Positions 1 to 11,942 of a stretch of DNA of 64,000 nt are shown in pieces. This DNA is from Boswellia sacra (lineage: Eukaryota; Streptophyta; Magnoliopsida; Sapindales; Burseraceae). Position numbers and translations under genes: made by a program. The first letter of the stretch is position 1; the number at the start of each line of letters is the position of its first letter. The notes under the pieces were generated by a model. The model ran no database searches. It saw only the letters and a list, made by a program, of their open reading frames with translations, and had not been told where the DNA came from. Location of the stretch: positions 789,176 to 853,175 of the forward strand of contig SNVD02013915.1 of assembly GCA_013180625.2 (NCBI GenBank). Reading direction: 5' to 3'.

Positions 1-1240
1 CTAGCTTATATCATCAATTTAAAGCTATTAAGCACAAAAAGAACAAATAAAAAACCAAGCAAACGTTAAACATGATGTTTGTCTTCACACTTGCTTTTTT
101 TTTTTTTTCACTAAATTAGTTCAAGAGTCATATGATGTCTATGCAAACTGCAAAAAAGAAAAAATTCTTTATACATATGCCAATGGTGATCAAGTATCAA
201 AACAACATAAAAAATGAAATTCAACACAAGTGAAGAAACTAGGGGTATAAATTCATCAACGCTACATAATTAGCTTAAAAACATGATATTAGATTACTGG
301 GCTTCATTGAAACCGTAGCTATGAGTTTAATTACACATCATGGACAAGAACACATGAATTCCAATTGAAAAGAACATAAAAAAATTGAATTGAAAAGAAG
401 AAGCCCTTGAAGAACCAATGTTGATGTTGAATAGCTCCTCTAAGCTTCTTGGTTACTTCTGAATTCTCTCTTACATATGATGAACGACCCACCTCCCCAA
501 ACTCCTCTAAAAGTCCTCAACAAATCCTTATATAGTTGTGTTTTAATGGTTTTCAAGTGCTTGAAGGAATCCTTGTTGTGAAAGGAAAGTCTAGGTACAC
601 TAGGATTCCCTATTTTGTAGAGAAAGACATTCCTATTTCACTCCAACTATCCTTTTCAATTATAGCTGTCTTATAATTGAATCTAAACAAGATTTAGGAG
701 ACCACTAAGCGTTTTAAAGGTTCTAAAACTGAGCATTAGTTAATTCCTAAATTTGATAACTTTTTGTGCTAGTTGTTTCTAAATCACATTGAAATAGTGC
801 ACTGAGTTTTTCTCACTAAGACCATCATAACTTCTACGAAACCGATAACCACAAAACCTAAAATTCTACAAAGATCTTACTTCTACAGCTTTCCAACCAC
901 ACAAGGCATATCATCCAGTTCTTTCTAGATCAATACCGTCAAATCCAGAGATTTGATCCTTATGTAGAGGTAAATTATCATGATTTTTTTTCTTAAATAT
1001 TGCTCTAACTGTTGCCATTTAGCATCTTCAACTGAAATAACTAAAAACTAAACAAAAGAAAGGTGAAACACACAAGCTTAACTTAAAAACAAAACAATTA
1101 ACTAAGAAATGAGTGTATAAAATGCATATAATTCTTTAGTTATCATCACCCGCGTGAGGTTCGTTACCACCTAATTGAGCTTTAATCCGATGATAACGCA
1201 ACTACAGTTATAACCATCAGACTAAAGGGAATTACATGAT
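1..1240 (-). repeat. possible retrotransposon LTR/leader remnant
   Basis: No ORF of note. Read on the minus strand, this stretch holds a TATA-like string (ctatataagg, 526-535), followed downstream by a long non-coding leader-like stretch. That would fit the promoter and 5' leader of an LTR retrotransposon, but I see no LTR pair, primer site or coding domain inside the window. It may equally be ordinary intergenic sequence. Confidence 0.2.
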
Positions 1241-1243
1241 ATA

Positions 1244-1783
1244 CACTACAAGAAAAATGCTCATATTTGGCGGTCAATAAAGCAACACCAATGGCACCGC
1301 CAAATATAGTCAATTTTGCGGTCAGTCAAAATACCAAATATGATCACAACCATACTTCTCACATAAAAGAGCCAAGTATAGTTATACAAAATTTGGTGGG
1401 GAACCAGCCATATTCGTCACTTTTCTAGTCAAATTTAGATGCTCTTAACGGTAACTTTTTTGAATTAGTTACTTGTTTGGCGCTTCCAGCCCGATAAATA
1501 TGACTTTGTTTGAATTGTTTACTTATTTGGCACTCTTTGCCCGATAAATATAGCTTTGTATTTTTAATTTGCCCATACTTGGCAGTTTTGGACTGATAAA
1601 TATGGCTTTTAAATTCTTTGTAACGGTAATATTTTTGAAATTGAAAATATTTGTCACTTTCTGAGCGGTAAGTAATGAATATTATCACAATATTTGACAT
1701 TTTTTGGCCACTTAATATTGTATAAAAGGAAAAAATATATATATAATACTTGGCTTATGGATATCCGCCAAGTATTATATATA
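1244..1783 (+). mobile_element. CACTA (En/Spm-like) element end, truncated
   Basis: The stretch begins with CACTACAAGAAAAATGC, the terminal sequence typical of plant CACTA elements. It is followed by short subterminal motifs in both orientations (TTTGGCGGTCA, TTGGC, CCGATAAATATG) spaced roughly 60-70 bases apart over about 450 bases. Subterminal arrays of this kind bind the TNPA-type protein in the family. No matching right end (GTAGTG) was found within the next 5 kb, so this is a truncated end or a large deletion derivative. The apparent minus-strand ORF at 1425-1700 is only the repeat array read as protein. Confidence 0.6.
1741..1780. repeat. perfect 14-bp-arm hairpin
   Basis: Arms atataatacttggc (1741-1754) and gccaagtattatat (1767-1780) are exact reverse complements around a 12-base loop. 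They run into a (TA)n tract to about 1802. The TTGGC core matches the subterminal motif of the adjacent CACTA fragment, so it is probably the last of those repeats. Confidence 0.7.
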
Positions 1784-1802
1784 TATATATATATATATAT
1801 AT

Positions 1803-4800
1803 TTTATATATTTTTGTAAAAACAAGTATGTAAATTTTTTTAAAGAATACAATTCACTGAAATTCAACTCCCAAAACATATTAATCAACAAACAAATTAA
1901 CCAAGCAAGAACACATATACCTACAAAATCAATTATACAACAAAACCAATTGTCCAAGTCATACTCCTAAAACACGACAACAGCACTTCAACAACTTCAC
2001 CCATTACTTCATATATAATGTAATCCATGGCTTCATCCATATGTAAAATCAGATGATGCTCTCAAATAAAAACATTCAGATTAAGCACCACGTGCACATG
2101 AACTAAAACATTCAAAGCACTTTACCAACAACTAAGTCATTACATAAAACAACTAAAACAGCACATCATCAATAATAGCTTCAACTCCACTTGAATCAAA
2201 CTAAGTCATTATATAAAGTCATTAAACAACACATCACCAACACATATATATAAACTAAACAAAATAACACTTCACCACCACTATAATATCTTCAATCAGG
2301 TTAATAAATTCACCAACACTAACCTCAAAGAAACCAGTTTAATCATACAAAGGAATGATGTATAGCAACTAAAGCAACATACAGTTGCATCACATATATA
2401 TCAACTAAAGAAATTAACACTTTAGCAGCATCAGACAGTTTTCAATTAGATTTAGAAATAATATACATCATATGAACACAGTTGTCAACTACAGCATCCA
2501 ACCAATTAAATGGAAATTTAATTAATGCAAAGCAAAGACATACCTGGAAATTAGAAACTGAACTAGCTACAATTCCTTTAAGTGAATCAATTGCTTATTA
2601 TAAATCATGATCTTGTCCATTGCTCATTCAAATATGCCTACTTTCAAAGCATACAAAGACATAGTGAAACAAGAACTTTGAAACAAAAAAATGAATGATC
2701 AAACAAATCTGTTAGTAACAAACCATGCTTCCTAAAAAGCCACATTCAACCTTACTAACATATATGTAAGGAGAGTATTCCAAAAGTCTTTATATAATAG
2801 TTTCTAGATTTGTTAACAAAAAAGCTTTAAAAGATTGATCATGTTAAAATGGTTCCTATCCATCCACTTCTAAATTGCTCTTTTCATCATGTAATCCTTG
2901 AACCACAAAAATCAACAAATCCATCAGCATTTAAATCTTTAAACCAAAAAGTCAGCATCTACATCTTTAAAATAACATTCAAATTTGTTAGTCTTCCATT
3001 TGCAACCATAAAAATACAATATCAATCAAAACCAAAGATGCATCAACTTAGTTACATTTACTCAAAAATCCACAGAAAACATACTCATATAAATGAATTA
3101 TACATGAGTTAATAATAATTCTTATTAAAAATGCATGAGTTCATAATTGCAAGTCCTTAAGCAATTGGCGAAGAATAATTATGATACCACTGCAAATCGG
3201 CAATCATAATACCACTACTTTTCAAGAATAGTTTAAGTAACAGATTATCCTTGTCTTCCATTTACATAAGTAGAATCCTTATCCAATTATAAGTTTGATT
3301 TAAGTAAAAGTTTAGTTGTAGAGGTTTGAGTGGTGGTTTGGTAGTATTCTTTGAATCAATGAACGTGGATGAGTTTCCAATCTATTCTACTAATTTGTCT
3401 TTGTTCATCATCAAATGGCTGGTTTAATCGGATGTGCTAGCAAATGTCAGTAGACTTTAAATGACAATATAGTTACTTTCTAGATTTGAAGCATTTTGAG
3501 CCTTGTTGCAAAACTCTAACTCTATCGTAGTCCTTACCTTTATTGGGTGAGCATATTACTAGCTTTATATCTCTTAACAGTCATATTATATAATATAGCT
3601 AAGGATTATTTTCAATAAAATGACCAACATATAAAAAATTAAAAAGAACCAAAAAAAAAAGAAAAACAATTCTCTTCATCGTTTTCTAAAGGCCCAGCCC
3701 AGGCTGGTGATTTATTATGATCATATTATTTTTCTTCACAAAAATCATAAAATCAACTAAATTAAAATAAAAGAACCGAGTCAGTATTAGGATGCATGTT
3801 TAGCATCATATAGCTTCTTGAATCTAGTAGATACATATTTGATATTTCCGTTTTTGTTATGAAATCCTAAATGCAAAGTTAAAAATAGCTTCATTTGTCT
3901 AATAGAACACCTAATTCACAGAAGATTTTACAAATCAAATCCTAAGGGCAGGAACGCAGATGAGTTACAAATTGAAGGTTCATTAGTTATTGGGGATCAA
4001 GTTCATACCGAAGGAACATGTTAAAGGGTCATTTGATAATAAACTTATCTGTTTTTCAGTTTGCCTGCAAAATCAAACATAAGAAAGTTGAAAATACCAT
4101 CTTAATTATATAAATTCTGGGGAAAAAAATGAAAACTCCAATCAGTATGCATGCAATGTGATATTGTAAAGGAGGCATAGAACCTTCGGTGAAAGATTTG
4201 GATAGTTTGACATAGAAGCCTCATTAATTTATTTTTATTTCTCTTTATATATATAACAACACTAACTTGATAACCTGGCCTATTAGAATATAACAAGCAG
4301 ATATAAATTATTTCTAGCTTTAATATTTCTTTTGATGGGCTCCATAATAATCGTATATAAATTGTCTTCTATTGATTAACAATCATGAAATTAAAGTATA
4401 AAAAGTAATAATAACAATCATTTGTAAATGAGATAGACATAGACTAAAAATGTTACAAGTAAATAAATTTAAAAAAAGAACTATAAGTAAATTAATCTGC
4501 CTCAATTTGTTTGCCTCACATAATTCAGTAACTATAGCAACTGCCTGATCCTGCATTTCAGGAATAAATCAAGTACTTCTTTCGTTTGTCTCTCACTTAT
4601 AGCAAAAAATTATCAAAAAAATCTTAAGAGCCTAAGTTAATAGCCAATAAATTCATGCTCAAAGATTATTTATCCTTTCAGTACCTAAATAGACAGGGGA
4701 ATCGTGAATTTAAATCACCAAAATGCCAAAGGCATATTAGGCTTCAAAAAAAATGCACACACACTCTAGCCACCCTAAGTGCTTATTTATTTAATTATTT

Positions 4801-5195
4801 ACTTTATAGAAACAAATATGCTTGACCTCATATTGAAAAAATTGTCATACCAAACACAACAAAACTAGAAATATAAAATTATATATAGTACTAGCATACA
4901 CCAAACAAGCATTACATTATTCAATTTCATTTAAAAACATGCAATAGCTCACAACTCCTATATATAGATAAGTTGATGTTTTAAATAACAAAGTGTGTGG
5001 AGACCACAAAACATGATCATGATAACATCCCACTAACTACGAAGTATTAGAATATTGGACTTCGTAGGCTTTTCACAAATTTTATTTAATTTATTAAACA
5101 TGAGAATGCAAAAAAGATAAAGATTATTTCAAATCCAATTCGTCAATTCTATAAAATAAAGTATAATTAAAGAAAAGTACAAATAAAGTCTTCAC
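1803..5195. other. AT-rich stretch without recognisable genes
   Basis: Only short ORFs of skewed composition occur here, and none shows a domain or splice structure I can support. There are scattered A/T runs and a few short microsatellite-like tracts. Confidence 0.6.
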
Positions 5196-5217
5196 GCCTT
5201 CCATTATCAATTCTATA

Positions 5218-5421
5218 AAATTAAGCATAACTAAAGAAAAGTAAAAATAGAAGTCAAAGATTACGGCTAGTCCATTCACGAAAACATCTCTAAAATAAAG
5301 TCTTCACCTAGGCTCTTCAAGTCTTCCATCGTTAATTCTATAAAATAAAGTATAATTTAAGAAAAGTAAAAGTGGAAGTCAAAGATTACGGCTAGTCCAT
5401 TCATGAAAACATCTCTAAAAT
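5218..5421. repeat. tandem duplication, ~125-bp period
   Basis: The string aagtcaaagattacggctag occurs at 5251 and again at 5376. The flanking ~80 bases (5218-5297 versus 5342-5421) are near-identical, differing by a handful of substitutions. It is a local two-copy duplication. Confidence 0.8.
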
Positions 5422-5504
5422 TAAAATCTAAATTCATTTGAATCGATAGAACTTGAGGCAACTTGAAACATATCAAGAAAAAGAAAAGTAAATTAAAAAA
5501 AACG

Positions 5505-5800
5505 AAAAAGCACCTTTAGGATCTGAAGGAGGCGGCAGAGACATATAGCAACCAGATCGTCTCTCCTCTTCCTCTTGCAGCAGCAAATGAAGATCAAGCT
5601 TAAAAAAATGGATGTAAATAAAAAATTATGGAATAAAAATGTAAAAACATAACTTTTATGATCAAGAGGAGGCGACAGAGGCATATAGTAACCGGATTGT
5701 CTCTCCTTCTCTTCCTCTTGCAGCAGCAAATGAAGATCAAGCTTGAAACAAAAAAGATGTAAATAAGAAATTATGGAATAAAAATGTAAAAACACAAACT
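5505..5800 (-). repeat. tandem duplication, ~143-bp period
   Basis: cctcttgcagcagcaaatga occurs at 5571 and again at 5714, inside two near-identical units. A third, partial and more diverged unit follows from about 5800. On the minus strand the units give open frames that repeat the same peptide pattern, which explains the overlapping short ORFs here. Whether any copy is an exon is not clear. Confidence 0.75.
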
Positions 5801-5997
5801 TTTAGGACCAGGAGAAGGAAGAGGCATAAGTAACAAGATGATGAAAAATTCCATGTTCGTGGGCTTCTGCGCTGTGAGAGAAATGAAAACGAAATAGACA
5901 ATGATGAGAGAAACAGAATGGAACAGGTCATCCACAACTTTGTTGCTGGTCATCAGTACCATCCACACCTCTTACGTTGAAAGAGAAACGGAGAAGG

Positions 5998-6025
5998 GAA
6001 GAAGAAGAAGAAGAAGAAGAAGAAA
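5998..6025. repeat. (GAA)n / (TTC)n microsatellite
   Basis: An uninterrupted run of GAA triplets lies about 70 bases left of the MULE target site. Read on the minus strand it is a CTT run, which is common in plant 5' leaders. A minus-strand transcription start near here is possible but not shown. Confidence 0.8.
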
Positions 6026-6082
6026 GTGATTTTAGGGCTCATGAAATTTGATTTGGGGAAATGAAATTTTGTCTAGAGCCTA

Positions 6083-6093
6083 TGATCCCCACC
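6083..6093. repeat. MULE target-site duplication, left copy
   Basis: tgatccccacc here matches taatccccacc at 12076-12086, with one mismatch in 11 bases. Mutator-like elements generate 8-11 bp duplications. Confidence 0.8.
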
Positions 6094-6220
6094 GGATAAT
6101 GTCTCAAACCTCCCCTACTTTAATGTCACGGAGACGGGACTTTTACATTATTTTTTTAAAAAGAGTTTCTACTTTTTTAGAAACGCATTATAGGTATCCC
6201 TTATGTTACATTTGACGTTA
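6094..6220 (+). repeat. MULE left terminal inverted repeat
   Basis: Starting ggataatgtctcaaacctcc, this stretch aligns over its whole length, as reverse complement, with 11943-12075, with moderate divergence and small indels. Long TIRs of more than 100 bp are typical of Mutator-like elements. Confidence 0.88.
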
Positions 6221-6631
6221 TATAACATCATCTTTCCATCTATTTATATTTTAATTATATTTATACCTTTATCTATAAATAAGTAAAAATATGTATATAA
6301 TAATAAACAAGGGAGGATACATTAATTTACAATTTTACTCCTAAAATGCAACACAGAAAAACAAATCTGGGCAGTGCATTTGATAGCCTCAAAAGACCAT
6401 TTCATTGGAATGTAGCCGTTAGGCTGTGCATGCATGGGTTTAAACTACTATAAGACACTGAAGCTAGCTTCGCAATTGTCACAGTAATAACACAACTTCA
6501 ATTTCTTCATACACTTTCATCTCACATTCAAATCCATCACACAAAAGGCAGGCCTGTGCACATCAATAACATAGCTTTAACTCAGAAATTAAGCCTCAAT
6601 TTACGCATCAAATTACATTGCAAGGCAAAAC

Positions 6632-7117
6632 ATGAGCTCAAGCACAGAAAGGAATCATTCAGTCTCAAGCACTGCAAGGCATGACAACAGTGCAGCAAGC
6701 ATGGGCAGTTGTAAAATGATAAATGGCAGCTTGATAAAATTCAAGAACAGGAAATGTAAGTGTGGTTCAAGGGCAGGTGTTATGATTTATGAGTCATCTA
6801 ATAATCCTGGTAGGTTCTATTTCATATGCAAAAATGGTGTCTACAATTTTTTTAGGAGGTGGGATCCTGATGTTGATGAGGTTAACAATGATCTAATTGA
6901 TACGGTGAACTGCTCTAAGGTAAAGGATGATCAGACTAAAAATGATGATATTGAAGTGATATTAAAGGAGATGCAAACTGATATGAAGAGGCTATTGATC
7001 TTAAATGAAAAGATTGTGCAAAGCCATGGAAAAACCAACACTGATGTGATCGTAAACAAGCTCCTACCATATTTGTTGCTGATTACTTTGGTAGCACTAC
7101 TTATAAAGACATCGTAA
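6632..7117 (+). CDS. GRF-type zinc-finger protein with C-terminal membrane segment
   Basis: This is an intact 161-residue ORF without introns, inside the MULE and convergent with the transposase. Residues 1-35 are Ser/Asn-rich. At about 43-80 lies a GRF-type zinc-finger signature: CKCGSRAGVMI, then NPGRFYFICKNG and FFRRWDPD. The position that often holds the last cysteine before FF appears to be tyrosine here, so one zinc ligand may be lost. Residues ~100-135 are charged and possibly helical, and the last ~20 residues (LLPYLLLITLVALLI) form a hydrophobic tail compatible with a tail anchor. GRF fingers bind single-stranded nucleic acid in some proteins, but the role of this plant class is unknown. 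It may be a second mobile-element gene. The start is the first ATG of the frame. Confidence 0.75.
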   Translation: MSSSTERNHSVSSTARHDNSAASMGSCKMINGSLIKFKNRKCKCGSRAGVMIYESSNNPGRFYFICKNGVYNFFRRWDPDVDEVNNDLIDTVNCSKVKDDQTKNDDIEVILKEMQTDMKRLLILNEKIVQSHGKTNTDVIVNKLLPYLLLITLVALLIKTS

Positions 7118-7588
7118 TTGAAATACATGTAATTTTTGTTATTGGTGTCTGACATGCAGTACTATATACAAACTGTAGTATTATGATATGAAATGCATGT
7201 AAGATATTTCTACAACATTGCAATGAATAGAACAATAATCTACTTTATTGTCATTTATATAAACAAAAGAGCACAAACAATACCAGTTATATAAATAAAA
7301 GAGATGATCTTATAGCATCTATATAAACAAAAGAGAACATGAAGTTACATTGTCAATGTTATCTATATAAACAAAAGAGAACATGAAGTTACATTGTCAA
7401 TGTTACTTCAAAGTTAACTTGTAGCTCTTATAGCATTTATATAAACAAAAAATTGTCCATCATCTTGTTTGTGCTAATGTACCAAAATATTTGTCAAAAA
7501 TACTATCTAAAATATACCAAATTGTGTGCTAGTTTGCCCAAGTATGATAAGTATCCATGCATAGACTATTGCCTAGGATTTCTGGATT
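7118..7588. other. MULE inter-gene spacer
   Basis: This spacer lies between the convergent 3' ends of the GRF ORF and the transposase. Apart from the minisatellite at 7253-7455 it shows only AT-rich sequence. It should contain the polyadenylation regions of both genes. Confidence 0.6.
7253..7455. repeat. minisatellite in MULE spacer
   Basis: Units built on tatataaacaaaagaga recur at least five times. Two adjacent ~45-bp units (about 7318-7362 and 7363-7407) are essentially identical and include gaacatgaagttacattgtc. Confidence 0.8.
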
Positions 7589-8764
7589 TCATTGTTGCTC
7601 TTGGGAGAACCACCTAGTCACTGCATGCATGAATAACCACATGAAATCAGTAGGGATTAGTAAAATACATCAATCTATTTTTAATTAATAAGATATACCT
7701 CTTCCTCTCCCCATTACATTTGAGTTTTGAGTTTGCTGAGATGCTGTTGGGGCTGAGCATCCAATATCTTGTGAGGCTTCATATGTCTGAGATGATGGAA
7801 TGTTTGCTGGAGTCCGAGATGTAGCTACACCAGGTTGAGAAGAAGTTGCTTCAGTATGACTTGGAGTTGGTTGAGAAGATGTTGCTTCAGTTGATGGTAC
7901 TCCCTGGAGCAGTGAGTAATATTAATCAGTGAAATGGTAATGAAAGTAACTTATATGAAATTTGTAATTTTACCCATTTTTTCTTTGTAACTGGGAGTTT
8001 TTGTATCCTTTCTTCATTTGGCTGAGAAGTTGGTGCATTATTTGGATGAGATGATGGTGCATCAAGATTGATTTCTGGTCTATGAGCCTATGATGCAGCA
8101 GCTGAAGATGTACCCACATTGGATCTTTTTACCTTAATCATTAATCAAAGATCGATTATTACTTGTCAACATATAAATGTAATATTTCTTAATAGAGAAG
8201 ATTAATATTAAAAATATAAATAGTTACCTTTTTTTTTTAAAAGCACCTGGGGGATTTTTGCAAGTCCTTTTATTATGATTGTAGCCTCCGCAATTCTTAC
8301 ATATCATTGTGAAAAGCTTGGTAGGACGGGGGTCTTCATCAGGAGCCCTTCTTCTAGATTTCTTAGGCCTGCCAGCCTTTGTCCTCATCTTGGGAGCTCC
8401 CAAATTGTTGCAAGGGACCTCTGGCCATTTATCTTGATCAGGGATAGGCTTGATGCAATGGTCATATGTTGCAATGTACTTCTCTTTATGCAGCATCTTG
8501 TTGACAAATTGATACACATCAATCCTTCTTTTCTTAGCACAAGTAATGGCATGCACACAAGGCATACCAGACACTTGAAACATACCACATGAACACCATT
8601 CTTCGGTCAACTTCACCACAAACACCCTCCCATTATTAACAACTTCAAATTCTAGATTTCCACACCAAAGTACTTCAAGGCAATTAGCCCACTTTGCTCT
8701 ATCAGTAATTATAGTCCTAATGTTTGGCCCAACATCAGTCTTCCACTTCAAGCATTCTTTCAAC

Positions 8765-9015
8765 CTGAAATGAGGGATAGTTTGGAAAAATAAAAATACA
8801 AGTTTAGTAAGTATACAAAATGAGGCAGCAAGTATACAAAATAAAGCTTTATTTGATTAAAACAATGAAATTCAGAAAATAATTATATTTGATTATAACA
8901 GAAGAATGCAAAATAAAACTGTATTTGATTAAAAGAGCAAACTGCCAAAATAAATCACAAAATTAAAATCTAGAAATTAAATTAAATTAAATGAAAACTA
9001 AAGCAATTTACTTAC
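8765..9015 (-). other. intron of the MURA transposase
   Basis: The donor GTAAGT begins at 9015 and the acceptor ...TTTCAG ends at 8765 (minus strand). Joining the flanks keeps the frame between the transposase core and the segment leading to the SWIM finger. Three smaller introns are inferred the same way at 8125-8227, 7904-7973 and 7621-7698. Confidence 0.75.
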
Positions 9016-10504
9016 TTCTTATGCATTCTCTTCATAATTTTCCTTCTTATCTCTTCAACCATGCTAAGATATGTAAGACTCCTATATCGATTAATCCAAG
9101 AGTTAAACGATTCAGTTATATTGTTTGTTACATGATCAACTTTTACTCTTTTATCAAATGCATGCCGGCTCCAATTCATTGGAGGAATGTTGCTCAACCA
9201 TTCATAAGCTCTGTCATCAATCTGGTTTATTTGTTCCATGGCTGCAGTGAAGGTATTAATATTGGCAGTCTTGCAAGCTTTCCAAAATAAAGATTGCAGT
9301 GCTGGTCTTGTATGTTGTTTTTTGAAATTTTCATAAACATGTTTACCACAATATCTATAGGATGCATATGGCCACTGTAAAGACAAAGCATTCAAAATTC
9401 CTTTTTGCCTATCACTCATGAATGTCATAGGCATCCCTAACCCATCCTGCCCTCCAATGTGTTGACCTAGGAGTTCTAGAAACCAATTCCATGTGGAATT
9501 GCATTCAACCTCACAAATTGCAATGGCTAAGGGAAACATCCCATTATCTGCAGCAATTGCCACAGCTGCCAATAAGACTCCCCCCATAGGCCCTTTAAGA
9601 TGACAACCATCTACCCCCACAAATGGCCTACAACCAGCTATAAACCCTGCCCTATGTGCTAGAAAACTAAGAAAAAACCCCTAAAATTTTGGAGCAGCAG
9701 AGATTAGTGCTGCATCTGCCCTAACAAAACATGTAATACAAGGGTTTGTTAGAAGGATGATGTTAGCATATTTATGCAACAAATTTAGAGCCTTTTGATG
9801 ATGCTCACCAACAAGTTCTAAAGCCCTAGTCCCCGCCCTATATAGCTTTCGTTTTGTTGGTTGTAGCCCATATCTTCTCTTCATATCCTTCTCTAACCAG
9901 TCTACATCTAGATTAGGATTTTCCCTAAAATACTCCTCATACTTTTGGGCTATCCAAATATAAGTGCACTCAGGTGTGTCATTCGGTTTCTTACAATCAT
10001 GGACAGGATATAAGCTCTTAATTTTGTATGTTATTAAGTCTTGTGTTGGGGAGGCATGAATCCTCCATGGGCAGCCTTCATTTGCACATTTACATGTCAC
10101 TCTTTCTTTCTCATTTTTTATTCTTTTTAGCATTATCCCATTATGAATTGCATACTATCTAAGCACATCTCTAAAGTGGTCCACATTGTTAAAGGTTTGG
10201 CCAACCCTTAACTCAACCTTTCCCCCTAACCTAGTCTTAAAAAGCTTTCTGCTATGGATCCTAGCCATCCTAGAACTACCTACCTTATCATCTGAACTTG
10301 TAACAATTTTCTCAAAGTTTTCACCATCACTCTGGTAGTGTGATTGGTCATCTTCAGAGTCATCTCTACTACCATTGCTACCATTCCCATCCCCACTATC
10401 CTCAAACTGAAACTCTTCATCACTATTTGGCCTGTAATCAGCATTTGAATTCGGGTCATACTCATTGTGGCATATTGAATTTGCCATTGAACCTTCAGTT
10501 TCAT

Positions 10505-10620
10505 CAACCCGATTACTCACACCCTCATTTACATCAACCCCATGACTAGCACCCTTATTGATATCAACCCCATGACTAACACCCTCATTCACATCAACCC
10601 CATGACTAACATTGTCCCTA
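10505..10620 (-). repeat. 30-bp coding tandem repeat in transposase N-terminus
   Basis: The string catcaaccccatgactaaca and variants recur at 30-base spacing. In frame this gives a decapeptide repeat, GVDVNEGVSH with variants, about four times in the acidic N-terminal region. The period is a multiple of three, so copy-number changes keep the frame. Confidence 0.85.
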
Positions 10621-10979
10621 TCTGTATCATTAACATTATTAGCTACATGTTCTCCAGATTTGTCTACCCCATTCAACTCAGGTTTGCTACCAGGAATCTC
10701 AAATGCAATTGGAGCAGTATCAAGAGGTGTAACCTCAACTGTAATTGTTATATCAAATATCTCCCTAATTTCATACATTTTCAAAATGTTTAAAAATGTG
10801 GAGTCACTGTCAATAACTATAACTTCACCATTCCAGGGTAAAGATACACTAAACTCAATATCCCTATGATCATAAACACCAAGTTCACAATAGTCATTAG
10901 CAGCACTAAATAATCCTATCCTAGAGACCTTATCAGGGTCTATAAAGCCAAATGGGATCTCACGACCCAATGACTGAAA

Positions 10980-11942
10980 CGTTAACTAAAATTCTACCAT
11001 GACACTGCCATGTGCATCAATTGATATTGTGGTAAATGAAAAACAACAAAATTAAGAAAAAAAACAATATTATTAGAAGGCAAAATTTTCATAACATAAT
11101 ATATATTTTCCATGAAAGCATAAATAACAGAACAGTATGACATGCATGAATGAGCAACCTTACAACATAACAAATTTGGCTAAAGTTTCGATTTTTACAA
11201 ACCATACAAACAGTACATTACAACACAACATAAAATTTCATTCGACAACAACACCTTATTGCATTAACAAAAATATTAACACCATAAAAAACATAGATAC
11301 GAGCGATAAACAAACAAAGATCAACGTCAAACAGCAACAACACCACAACGCAGTACACATGCAAGATTGAAATCTACTTGAATATACAAAATCTAAGGCA
11401 TGCATGACCATATAACAGTACGAACATGCATCTTACTTCATTAATTACACTTAATTTTCGTCAATTTTAAAGAACCCCAAATTTTTCCTCAATATTAGGG
11501 TTTCGAATTTGCTTTAATAAACAAACTACATACAACAACAATGTAATGCCATAAATCCAATTCAGATTCATGAAAATATTTGAGAAAAAATCACAAAAAA
11601 AGGTCCCTATATGCGTTAGCCGAAATTATCGCAGTCGACAACATGCATGCATTTGAATCCACTCATGAATTTCTTACCCGAGAGTGTCGCTATCTTCTTC
11701 AACGATCGGACTTCACTCTGCAACTGGCTTCAAAGCAAGTCCTACGTACACTGAGTTCACGTAAAGCAGGAAGATGAACAGTTGACTGAAGGAGAAACTT
11801 TGCATCAACTGGTCAGGTGTGCGTGAGGATAGTGGTGGGCTCGATTGGGAATTTTTTATTTTTGACTACGTTTATATAGTGCTGACTATTTCAATATAAA
11901 AGACTCATATACCCCTGTTACTTCAACTTATTTACATAAATA
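10980..11942. other. MULE right subterminal region
   Basis: This region between the transposase 5' part and the right TIR should include its promoter, leader and any first exon. On the minus strand a frame ending at a GT donor near 11001 could join the exon that starts at 10973, but it has no clear ATG. A short + ORF at 11580-11777 has no recognisable domain. Confidence 0.5.

Larger units (their letters stand above)
7589..10973 (-). pseudogene. mudrA-like: MURA-type MULE transposase, spliced, three in-frame stops
   Basis: DDE transposase of the Mutator superfamily. I read five exons on the minus strand with GT-AG borders and kept phase: 10973-9016, 8764-8228, 8124-7974, 7903-7699 and 7620-7589 (stop TGA). 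Domains in order: an acidic, repeat-bearing N-terminus; a MuDR-type domain (LRVGQTFNNVDHFRDVLR, then CKCANEGCPWRIHAS); a MULE transposase core (VGVDGCHLKG, MTFMSDRQKG); a SWIM zinc finger (CSCGMF...CVHA); a CCHC knuckle (CKNCGGYNHNKRTC); and a Ser/Thr/Gln-rich tail. TAG stops interrupt it at 10155-10157, 9681-9683 and 8088-8090. No frameshift is evident across the core. A 5' exon upstream of 10973 is likely, because a CAG acceptor precedes it, but I could not fix the initiator codon. Confidence 0.9.

Noticed and set aside
1425..1700. 91-residue minus ORF
   Set aside because: Its residues repeat with the period of the CACTA subterminal motifs, so it is a repeat read as protein.
2849..3112. 87-residue + ORF
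   Set aside because: No recognisable motif, AT-driven composition and no splice or promoter support.
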